Origin: Paraburkholderia sartisoli
GTDB taxonomy: Bacteria > Pseudomonadota > Gammaproteobacteria > Burkholderiales > Burkholderiaceae
NCBI RefSeq assembly: GCF_900107685.1
Contig: NZ_FNRQ01000001.1
Location: 248,001-312,000, forward strand
Reading direction: 5' to 3'
Length of the DNA stretch: 64,000 bases
A program made the translations under genes and the position numbers. Of the stretch, positions 47,065-54,428 are shown in pieces. Position 1 is the stretch's first letter; each line of letters starts with the position of its first letter. Below the pieces are notes generated by a model. That model was not told the DNA's origin, made no database searches, and saw only the letters and a program-made list of their open reading frames with translations.

Positions 47065-47727
47065 ATGACGACGAAAAAGACGACGCTCAAATCGGTGTTC
47101 CTGACCGGCCTGCTGGTGCTGGTGCCGCTCGCCATCACCTTGTGGGTGCTCGGTCTGATCATCGGCACGATGGATCAGACGCTGCTGTTGCTGCCGGAAT
47201 CATGGCAGCCGGAGCGCGCGCTCGGGTTCCGCCTGCCGGGGCTCGGCGCGGTGCTGACGCTCGCCTTCATTTTTATCGTCGGACTATTGACGCAGAACTT
47301 CATCGGGCAGACGCTCGTGAAGTGGTGGGAAGTCGTCGTGCGTCATATTCCGGTGGTCGGTCCGATCTATACCAGCGTGAAGCAGGTGTCGGACACGCTG
47401 CTTTCCAGCAGCGGCAACGCGTTTCGCAAGGCGCTGCTGATCGAGTATCCGCGCAAGGGTTCCTACACGATCGCGTTTCTGACGGGCATTCCCGGCGGCG
47501 ACGTGGTCAACCACCTGAAGGAAGAGCACGTGAGCGTGTACGTGCCCACGACGCCGAATCCGACGTCCGGCTTCTTCCTGATGGTGCCGAAGAGCGAGGT
47601 CGTCGAACTCGATATGACGGTCGACGCCGCGCTCAAATACATCGTTTCGATGGGCGTCGTGGCGCCGTCCGTGCCCGTGCAGCCGGCGCCGGTGCGCCGC
47701 GCGACCACCATCGAACCTCCGCTGTAA
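47065..47727 (+). CDS. DUF502 family membrane protein
   Basis: A 220-residue inner-membrane protein with two helices: about 9-31 (SVFLTGLLVLVPLAITLWVL) and about 58-82 (GLGAVLTLAFIFIVGLLTQNF). A soluble C-terminal domain includes HIPVVGPIYTSVKQVSDTL, FLTGIPGGDVVNHL and YVPTTPNPTSGFFLMVP. These match the DUF502 family of unknown function. It sits between fmdB and aspS with 63-72 bp gaps. Start ATG 47065 (MTTKKTTLKSVFL). Confidence 0.93.
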   Translation: MTTKKTTLKSVFLTGLLVLVPLAITLWVLGLIIGTMDQTLLLLPESWQPERALGFRLPGLGAVLTLAFIFIVGLLTQNFIGQTLVKWWEVVVRHIPVVGPIYTSVKQVSDTLLSSSGNAFRKALLIEYPRKGSYTIAFLTGIPGGDVVNHLKEEHVSVYVPTTPNPTSGFFLMVPKSEVVELDMTVDAALKYIVSMGVVAPSVPVQPAPVRRATTIEPPL

Positions 47728-47790
47728 TGCCGGAGCGCGTCGCTAGCCGGCGCGCACCGTTCGATCAATGCAAAACGAAAGACAAACATC

Positions 47791-49593
47791 ATGTCGATGA
47801 GATCTGAATACTGCGGTCTGGTGACCGAACACCTGCTGGGCCAAACCGTGTCGCTGTGCGGCTGGGTGAGCCGTCGTCGCGACCACGGCGGCGTCATCTT
47901 CATCGACCTGCGCGACCGCGAAGGCCTCGTTCAGGTCGTCTGCGATCCGGATCGCGCGGAGATGTTCAAGATCGCCGAAGGCGTGCGCAACGAGTTCTGC
48001 GTGCGCGTGCAGGGGGTTGTCCGCAACCGTCCGGAAGGCACGGTGAACGCCGGCCTGAAGAGCGGCAAGATCGAAGTGCTGTGCCACGAGCTGACCGTGC
48101 TGAATGCGTCGGTCACGCCGCCGTTCCAGCTCGACGACGACAACCTGTCGGAAACCACGCGCCTCACGCATCGCGTGCTCGACCTGCGCCGTCCGCAGAT
48201 GCAGCACAACCTGCGTCTGCGCTATCGCGTGGCGATGGAAGTGCGCAAATATCTCGACGCGCAGGGCTTCATCGACATCGAAACGCCGATGCTCACCAAG
48301 AGCACGCCGGAAGGCGCGCGCGATTACCTCGTGCCGTCGCGCACGAACCCGGGCCAGTTCTTCGCGCTACCGCAGTCGCCGCAGCTCTTCAAGCAGTTGC
48401 TGATGGTGGCGAACTTCGACCGCTACTACCAGATCGTCAAGTGCTTCCGCGACGAAGACCTGCGCGCCGACCGTCAGCCGGAATTCACGCAGATCGACTG
48501 CGAAACCTCGTTCCTCACCGAACAGGAAATCCGCGACCTGTTCGAGGCGATGATCCGTCACGTGTTCAAGGAAACGATCGGCGTCCAGCTCGACGAGAAA
48601 TTCCCGGTCATGCTGTATTCGGAAGCCATGCGCCGTTTCGGTTCGGACAAGCCGGACCTGCGCGTGAAGCTCGAATTCACCGACCTGACCGATGTCATGA
48701 AGGACGTCGACTTCAAGGTGTTCAGCACGCCGGCCAACACGAAGGACGGCCGCGTTGCGGCGCTGCGCGTGCCGAAGGGCGGCGAACTTACGCGCGGCGA
48801 CATCGACAGCTACACGGAATTCGTGCGCATCTACGGCGCGAAGGGTCTCGCGTGGGTCAAGGTCAACGAAGTCGCGAAGGGCCGTGACGGCCTGCAAAGC
48901 CCGATCGTCAAGAACCTGCACGACGCATCGATCGCGGCGATCCTCGAGCGCACCGGCGCGCAGGACGGCGACATCATTTTCTTCGCGGCAGACCGCGCGA
49001 AGGTGGTGAACGACAGCCTCGGCGCGCTGCGCCTGAAGATCGGCCATTCGGAATTCGGCAAGGCGAACGGTCTCGTCGAGGACGGCTGGAAGCCGCTGTG
49101 GGTGATCGACTTCCCGATGTTCGAGTACGACGAGGAAGAAGCGCGCCACGTCGCCGCTCACCATCCGTTCACGAGCCCGAAGGACGAGCACCTGGAATAT
49201 CTGGAAACGGACCCGGGTCGTTGCCTCGCGAAGGCCTACGACATGGTGCTGAACGGCTGGGAAATCGGTGGCGGTTCGGTGCGTATCTATCAGGAAGAAG
49301 TGCAGAGCAAGGTGTTCCGCGCGCTCAAGATCAGCGCCGAGGAAGCCCGTGCGAAGTTCGGCTTCCTGCTCGACGCGCTGCAGTACGGCGCGCCGCCGCA
49401 TGGCGGTATCGCGTTCGGTCTCGACCGCATCGTTACGATGATGGCGCGTGCCGATTCGATCCGCGATGTGATCGCGTTCCCGAAGACGCAACGCGCGCAA
49501 TGTCTGCTCACGCAGGCACCGAGCGAAGTGGACGAGCGCCAGCTGCGCGAACTTCACATCCGTCTGCGCCAGCCGGAACCGAAGGTTCAATAA
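47791..49593 (+). CDS. aspS: Aspartyl-tRNA synthetase, probably non-discriminating
   Basis: A 600-residue bacterial-type AspRS: N-terminal OB anticodon-binding domain (about 1-110), class II core with motif 2 [16 protein letters not shown], the bacterial GAD insertion domain (about 290-430) and motif 3 [13 protein letters not shown]. Positions that separate tRNA(Asp)-specific from relaxed enzymes are H32 ([10 protein letters not shown]; Leu in E. coli) and G83 (RPEGTVNAG). These match the Pseudomonas aeruginosa-type relaxed enzyme, so it likely also charges tRNA(Asn) with Asp for GatCAB. Start ATG 47791. A strong terminator follows. Confidence 0.97.
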   Translation: MSMRSEYCGLVTEHLLGQTVSLCGWVSRRRDHGGVIFIDLRDREGLVQVVCDPDRAEMFKIAEGVRNEFCVRVQGVVRNRPEGTVNAGLKSGKIEVLCHELTVLNASVTPPFQLDDDNLSETTRLTHRVLDLRRPQMQHNLRLRYRVAMEVRKYLDAQGFIDIETPMLTKSTPEGARDYLVPSRTNPGQFFALPQSPQLFKQLLMVANFDRYYQIVKCFRDEDLRADRQPEFTQIDCETSFLTEQEIRDLFEAMIRHVFKETIGVQLDEKFPVMLYSEAMRRFGSDKPDLRVKLEFTDLTDVMKDVDFKVFSTPANTKDGRVAALRVPKGGELTRGDIDSYTEFVRIYGAKGLAWVKVNEVAKGRDGLQSPIVKNLHDASIAAILERTGAQDGDIIFFAADRAKVVNDSLGALRLKIGHSEFGKANGLVEDGWKPLWVIDFPMFEYDEEEARHVAAHHPFTSPKDEHLEYLETDPGRCLAKAYDMVLNGWEIGGGSVRIYQEEVQSKVFRALKISAEEARAKFGFLLDALQYGAPPHGGIAFGLDRIVTMMARADSIRDVIAFPKTQRAQCLLTQAPSEVDERQLRELHIRLRQPEPKVQ

Positions 49594-49634
49594 GCGTTCT
49601 CCGAACGTCCGAACCGGCTTCAACTGCATCAGGG

Positions 49635-49659
49635 AAAAAGGCGCGTCATGCGCCTTTTT
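49635..49659 (+). terminator. Rho-independent terminator of aspS
   Basis: AAAAAGGCGC/GCGCCTTTTT forms a 10-bp stem with a 5-base loop ending in T residues, 41 bp after the aspS stop. Confidence 0.85.
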
Positions 49660-49758
49660 CTTATTTTGCGTTACAGTCGAAGCGAACTCGATCCACTGAC
49701 TGACACGTATCGTACGTAACCTGCGCATGCACGGTGCGTTGCCCGATTGCCGATCACC

Positions 49759-50235
49759 ATGCCGAAACCGCCGAAGATTCCGGAGTCTGTCCTTGTCGTC
49801 ATCCATACGCCGCAACTCGACGTGCTGATCATCGAACGGGTCGACCGGCCGGGTTTCTGGCAATCTGTGACGGGATCGAAGGATCACGCCTGCGAGCCCA
49901 TCGTCGAGACGGCCATGCGGGAGGTCGGTGAGGAAACGGGTATCGTCGTCGGTTCACCCGCGGTGCCGGCCGGCGCGCTGCTCGACTGGCAGCATCAGAT
50001 CGAATACGAGATTTACCCGGTGTGGCGTCATCGTTATGCAGAAGGCGTCACGCGCAACGTGGAGCACTGGTTCAGCCTTCAGGTGCCGGGCCGCGTCGAG
50101 GTGACGCTCGCACCGCGCGAGCACACCGCTTACGCCTGGTTGCCGTATGAAGAGGCGGCGGCGCGCTGTTTCTCGTCGTCGAACCGGGAAGCCATCCTGC
50201 AGCTGCCGACGCGCCTCGCGGCGCGCCTGGGATGA
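49759..50235 (+). CDS. nudB: Dihydroneopterin triphosphate diphosphatase (Nudix)
   Basis: A 158-residue Nudix hydrolase matching NudB of the folate pathway: PESVLVVIHTPQLDVLIIER, RPGFWQSVTGSKD, REVGEETGI and the C-terminal EHTAYAWLPYEEA. It removes pyrophosphate from dihydroneopterin triphosphate. The Nudix box here reads G-x6-E-x7-REVGEE, one residue longer than the canonical G-x5-E spacing. I use ATG 49759 (MPKPPKIPES). Its last bases overlap the clsB start (ATGA), so the two are coupled. Upstream is the aspS terminator. Confidence 0.88.
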   Translation: MPKPPKIPESVLVVIHTPQLDVLIIERVDRPGFWQSVTGSKDHACEPIVETAMREVGEETGIVVGSPAVPAGALLDWQHQIEYEIYPVWRHRYAEGVTRNVEHWFSLQVPGRVEVTLAPREHTAYAWLPYEEAAARCFSSSNREAILQLPTRLAARLG

Positions 50236-51491
50236 CGAGCCTCGCCACGCGGCGTTTCGCGCGGCTCCGCCAGAGTCTTCGCAGCCGGCGTTACTGGCGG
50301 CGATACCGCTTCACCACCGGCAACGGTGTCGAGCTCTTTCACTCCGGCAGCGAATACTTCGACACGCTGATCCGTCGCATCGACGCCGCGACACGCGATG
50401 TCGCGCTCGAAACCTACATCTTCTGCGACGACGAAGCCGGCCAGACAGTGTCCGCCGCGCTATCGAGAGCCGCGGCGCGGGGCGTGCGGGTACGCGTGAT
50501 CACCGACGGCATCGGCACCGCGAGGCTCGCGCTTTCCAACGACTGGCCGTCGAACGGCGTCGAACACCGCATTTACAACCCGCATATCTTTGGCCGCTTC
50601 GGCTTCTCGCGCACCCACCGCAAGCTCGCGGTGATCGACGACACGTACGCGTACTGCGGCGGCATCAACGTCGTCGACGACCTCGACAACAACGGCGAGC
50701 GCCTGCCGTACCCGCGCTGGGATTTCGCGGTCGAACTGAGCGGGCCGGTGGTGACGGACATTCGCGAGGCGTTCGAGGTGCAGTGGCGCCGCATTCGCAC
50801 CGGCTACAAGCCGGTCGAATCGTCCGGTGTGGACGGCGCGGCGCAGCCCGATCCGGGCCGCGCCGCGCGTTTGCGGATGCGCCGTCACGGGCACGGCGAC
50901 CCTCGCGGCACCGGGCAGCCATGCGTTGGGTTCGTCGCGCGCGACAACCTCGTCAATCGTCGTGCGATCGAAAAGGCGTATCTGGCCGCGATTGGCCAGG
51001 CGCGCACCGAGGTGCTGCTCGCCAATCCGTATTTCATGCCGGGCCGCAAGCTGCGCCGTGCGCTCACGCATGCGGCGCGGCGCGGCGTCGAGGTGCGGCT
51101 CGTCATCGGCCGCAAGGAGTTCGCCGCGCTTGATTACGCGGTGCCGTTCCTGTACCGGGCGCTGCTGCGCGCCGGCGTCAAGATCGCCGAATACGAGAAG
51201 ACGTTGCTGCACGGCAAGGTCGCAGTCGTCGATTCGAGCTGGGGAACGGTGGGTTCGTCGAACCTCGACGCGCTCAGCCTGCTCGTCAACAACGAGGCGA
51301 ACGTCGTGCTGGTGGCCGATCCCGGGATCCACGACCTGCGCGCCGCGATCCTGACCGCGTTCGACGAGTCGCGCCGCATCGACCTCGCGCGCTACGAAGC
51401 GCGTCCGCGCGGCGAGCGCATCCTCAACTGGCTGGCCTACAACACGTATCGGGCGGTCATGAAGGTGCTGACCGTGGGCGGTTACGACTGA
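50232..51491 (+). CDS. clsB: Cardiolipin synthase B-like phospholipase D family protein
   Basis: A 419-residue PLD-superfamily protein with two HKD motifs. The first is THRKLAVIDDTYAYCGG (His-x-Lys-x4-Asp), preceded by VALETYIFCDDEAG. The second is LLHGKVAVVDSSWGTVGSSN with downstream ALSLLVNNEANVVL. This layout and length match ClsB, which condenses phosphatidylglycerol to cardiolipin at the inner membrane. No N-terminal transmembrane helices are present, unlike ClsA. The start ATG overlaps the nudB stop (ATGA). No ymdB partner (ClsC-type) is nearby. Confidence 0.92.
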   Translation: MTSLATRRFARLRQSLRSRRYWRRYRFTTGNGVELFHSGSEYFDTLIRRIDAATRDVALETYIFCDDEAGQTVSAALSRAAARGVRVRVITDGIGTARLALSNDWPSNGVEHRIYNPHIFGRFGFSRTHRKLAVIDDTYAYCGGINVVDDLDNNGERLPYPRWDFAVELSGPVVTDIREAFEVQWRRIRTGYKPVESSGVDGAAQPDPGRAARLRMRRHGHGDPRGTGQPCVGFVARDNLVNRRAIEKAYLAAIGQARTEVLLANPYFMPGRKLRRALTHAARRGVEVRLVIGRKEFAALDYAVPFLYRALLRAGVKIAEYEKTLLHGKVAVVDSSWGTVGSSNLDALSLLVNNEANVVLVADPGIHDLRAAILTAFDESRRIDLARYEARPRGERILNWLAYNTYRAVMKVLTVGGYD

Positions 51492-51708
51492 CACCCGGCG
51501 CGCACCCGCCCGGGCATGCCAGGCCATGCGGCCTCATCAGCCCGCTAAAGCCATCGCCGATCCTGTCCAGCGGCCCGGCGCAATCCGGGTGATTCACCTG
51601 GATACACCGGCGCGTCGAGCCGGTAAAACTGCCATTAAGCGGCATGAGCGAACAATCCCGAAAATTACGCCTCGTCCGATTGACGGATGCCGCAAAATTG
51701 GAGGCCAG

Positions 51709-51726
51709 TTAGAAACCGGTTTCTAA
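51709..51726. promoter_or_regulatory. Perfect 18-bp palindrome upstream of tetR (probable operator)
   Basis: TTAGAAACCGGTTTCTAA is perfectly symmetric. Its core GAAAC-CG-GTTTC fits the PsrA-type box of fatty-acid-responsive TetR regulators (GAAAC-N2-4-GTTTC). It lies 87 bp upstream of the tetR gene that heads the beta-oxidation cluster, within a 322-bp gap that otherwise shows no gene. Confidence 0.7.
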
Positions 51727-51813
51727 TAAAGTACTTGTTTCACGGACGGTCGTACCCAACAATAGTACGGACGTTCGATTTTCTTTCGATCAAATCAGAA
51801 CGGTATAAAAGCT

Positions 51814-52413
51814 ATGCGAAAAGGCGAACAGACGCGAGCAGCAATTCTCGACGCAGCACTCGACCTCGCCAGCCGCGACGGACTCGAGGGTTTGACGATC
51901 GGCCTTCTGGCCGAGCGCATGCAGATGAGTAAAAGCGGCGTGTTCGCGCATTTTGGGTCGCGCGAGGATTTGCAGGTCGAAGTGGTCAGGGAATATCACC
52001 ACCGTTTCGAGGAGGAGGTGTTCTTCCCCAGCCTGCGTGAACCGCGCGGGCTGCCGCGTCTGCGGGCGATGATCTCGCGCTGGATAGAGAAGCGCATTCA
52101 GGAAGTCACGACTGGATGCATCTATATCAGCGGCGCGGTCGAGTACGACGACCGTGCGGACAACCCGGTGCGCGAGCAACTGGTGCTGAGCGTGAGCATC
52201 TGGCGCGCCGCGCTCACGCGAGCCATTTCGCAGGCGAAAGAAGAAGGGCATCTGCGGGCGGACGCCGATCCGCAGCTGATGCTCTTCGAACTGTACAGCC
52301 TCACGCTGGGCCTGCATCACGATGCACGCTTCCTGCACCTGCCGGATGCCGTGCGCCTGACGTGGGCCTCGCTGGATAAATTGATCGTTTCGTATCAAAG
52401 CAACAGCCACTAG
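51814..52413 (+). CDS. TetR family regulator of the beta-oxidation cluster
   Basis: A 199-residue TetR protein. The HTH at about 8-55 contains TRAAILDAALDLASRDGLEG, GLLAERMQMSKSGVFAHFGS. A C-terminal ligand-binding domain of six or more helices follows (HHRFEEEVFFPSLREPRGLP, MLFELYSLTLGLHHDARF). It directly precedes acyl-CoA dehydrogenase, hydroxyacyl-CoA dehydrogenase and thiolase genes, so it is most likely an acyl-CoA-responsive repressor of PsrA/FadP type acting at the palindrome at 51709. The exact orthology is inferred from context, not from a search. Confidence 0.9.
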   Translation: MRKGEQTRAAILDAALDLASRDGLEGLTIGLLAERMQMSKSGVFAHFGSREDLQVEVVREYHHRFEEEVFFPSLREPRGLPRLRAMISRWIEKRIQEVTTGCIYISGAVEYDDRADNPVREQLVLSVSIWRAALTRAISQAKEEGHLRADADPQLMLFELYSLTLGLHHDARFLHLPDAVRLTWASLDKLIVSYQSNSH

Positions 52414-52451
52414 CCGCGCCTCCGGGTCCATCGGGGGGCGTCGGCGTAACA

Positions 52452-52475
52452 GGTTCAAGTTCAGGTTCAGGTTCT
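52452..52475 (+). repeat. Short hexamer repeat (four RGTTCW units)
   Basis: GGTTCA-AGTTCA-GGTTCA-GGTTCT occurs in tandem in the 117-bp gap between tetR and the acyl-CoA dehydrogenase gene. It is another 6-bp slippage-type tract, like the one at 32050, but much shorter. Confidence 0.7.
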
Positions 52476-52530
52476 GGACGCTGGCTGGTGGCGACGCTTT
52501 AAGCCAACACCTTTGGAGTGGAGAAGAGTC

Positions 52531-54318
52531 ATGGGACAGTACGCCGCGCCGTTGCGCGACATGCAATTCGTGTTGCACGAGCTGCTTAACGTCGAAGCCG
52601 AGATCAGGCAGATGCCGAAGCACGCGGATCTCGACGCCGAGACGATCAACCAGGTGCTCGAGGAAGCCGGCAAGTTCTGCTCCGAAGTGCTCTTCCCGCT
52701 CAACCAGAGCGGCGACCAGGAAGGCTGCACGTACGTCGGCGACGGCGTCGTGATCACGCCGAAGGGCTTCAAGGAAGCCTACCAGCAGTACGTCGAGGCC
52801 GGCTGGCCGGCGCTCGGCTGCGATCCCGAATACGGCGGCCAGGGGCTGCCCGCCTTCGTGAACAACGCGCTCTACGAAATGCTCAATTCGGCGAACCAGG
52901 CCTGGACGATGTATCCGGGCCTCTCGCACGGTGCGTACGAATGCCTGCACGCGCACGGCACGCCGGCGCTGCAGCAACTGTATCTGCCGAAGCTGGTGTC
53001 CGGCACGTGGACTGGCACGATGTGTCTGACCGAGCCGCATTGCGGCACCGACCTCGGCATCCTGCGCACGAAGGCCGAACCGGACAGCGACGGTTCGTAC
53101 GCGATCAGCGGCACGAAGATTTTCATCTCGAGCGGCGAACACGACATGGCGGAGAACATCGTCCACCTCGTGCTCGCCCGCCTGCCGGACGCACCGAAGG
53201 GCACCCGGGGCATTTCGCTTTTCATCGTGCCGAAGTTCGTGCCGGATGAAGCGGGTGAACCGGGCACGCGCAACAGCGTGAAATGCGGCTCCATCGAACA
53301 CAAGATGGGCATTCACGGCAACGCAACCTGCGTGATCAATCTCGACAGCGCGAAGGGCTGGCTCGTCGGTGAGCCGAACAAGGGCCTCAACGCGATGTTC
53401 GTGATGATGAACGCGGCGCGTCTCGGCGTCGGCATGCAGAGCCTCGGGCTCACCGAGGTCGCGTACCAGAACTCGCTGACGTACGCGAAGGAACGTCTGC
53501 AGATGCGTTCGCTGACGGGCCCGAAGGCACCGGAAAAGACCGCCGATCCGATCATCGTGCATCCGGACGTGCGTCGCATGCTGCTCACGCAGAAGGCTTA
53601 CGCGGAAGGCGCGCGCGCGTTCTCGTACTGGTCGGCGCTGCACATCGACAAGGAGCTGTCGCACGCGGACGAAGCCGTCCGCAAGGAAGCCGCCGATCTC
53701 GTCGCGCTGCTCACGCCGATCCTGAAGGCGTTCCTGTCGGACAACGCGTTCGAAGGCACGAACCACGCAATGCAGATCTACGGCGGCCATGGCTTCATCG
53801 CTGAATGGGGCATGGAGCAGTACGTGCGCGACGCGCGCATCAACATGATCTACGAAGGCACGAACGCGATCCAGTCGCTCGACCTGCTGGGCCGCAAGGT
53901 GCTCGGCGACATGGGCGCGAAGATGAAGACGTTCGGCAAGCTGGTCGCCGGATTCGTCGAGGCCGAAGGCATCAAGCCGGAGATGCAGGAGTTCATCAAC
54001 CCGCTCGCCGACATCGGCGAAAAGGTGCAGAAGCTCACGATGGAAATCGGCATGAAGGCGATGCAGAATCCGGACGAAGTGGGCGCCGCCGCCGTGCCGT
54101 ATCTGCGTACCGTCGGCCACCTGGTGTTCTCGTACTTCTGGGCGCGCATGGCACGCATCGCGCTGGATCACGAAGCGTCGGACGATCCGTTCTACAAGGC
54201 GAAACTCGCCACCGCGCGCTTCTACTTCGCGAAGCTGCTGCCGGAAACCGCGATGACGATCCGTCAGGCGCGCGCCGGTTCGAAGTCGCTGATGGAAGTC
54301 GACGAGTCGCTGTTCTAA
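52531..54318 (+). CDS. Acyl-CoA dehydrogenase (long form with C-terminal extension)
   Basis: A 595-residue FAD-dependent acyl-CoA dehydrogenase of the large subgroup. A 45-residue N-terminal extension (MGQYAAPLRDMQFVLHELLN) precedes the core. FAD/substrate motifs include MCLTEPHCGTDLGILRTKA and ISGTKIFISSGEHDM. The C-terminal core has QIYGGHGFIAEWGMEQYVRD, then INMIYEGTNAIQSLDLLGRK containing the probable catalytic Glu. A C-terminal domain of about 120 residues follows. It performs the first oxidation of fatty acyl-CoA. Start ATG 52531 has GGAG further upstream. It is 110 bp before the next beta-oxidation gene. Confidence 0.93.
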   Translation: MGQYAAPLRDMQFVLHELLNVEAEIRQMPKHADLDAETINQVLEEAGKFCSEVLFPLNQSGDQEGCTYVGDGVVITPKGFKEAYQQYVEAGWPALGCDPEYGGQGLPAFVNNALYEMLNSANQAWTMYPGLSHGAYECLHAHGTPALQQLYLPKLVSGTWTGTMCLTEPHCGTDLGILRTKAEPDSDGSYAISGTKIFISSGEHDMAENIVHLVLARLPDAPKGTRGISLFIVPKFVPDEAGEPGTRNSVKCGSIEHKMGIHGNATCVINLDSAKGWLVGEPNKGLNAMFVMMNAARLGVGMQSLGLTEVAYQNSLTYAKERLQMRSLTGPKAPEKTADPIIVHPDVRRMLLTQKAYAEGARAFSYWSALHIDKELSHADEAVRKEAADLVALLTPILKAFLSDNAFEGTNHAMQIYGGHGFIAEWGMEQYVRDARINMIYEGTNAIQSLDLLGRKVLGDMGAKMKTFGKLVAGFVEAEGIKPEMQEFINPLADIGEKVQKLTMEIGMKAMQNPDEVGAAAVPYLRTVGHLVFSYFWARMARIALDHEASDDPFYKAKLATARFYFAKLLPETAMTIRQARAGSKSLMEVDESLF

Positions 54319-54428
54319 ACCCATTCCGGCACGCGCCGCGCGCAGCATCACGCAGACCGCGCGGCGCGTTTGCCCTGTCGCGCATTCGCGCGACGGGCGA
54401 TACCGCATTAACTCTCCGGAGGAACGAC

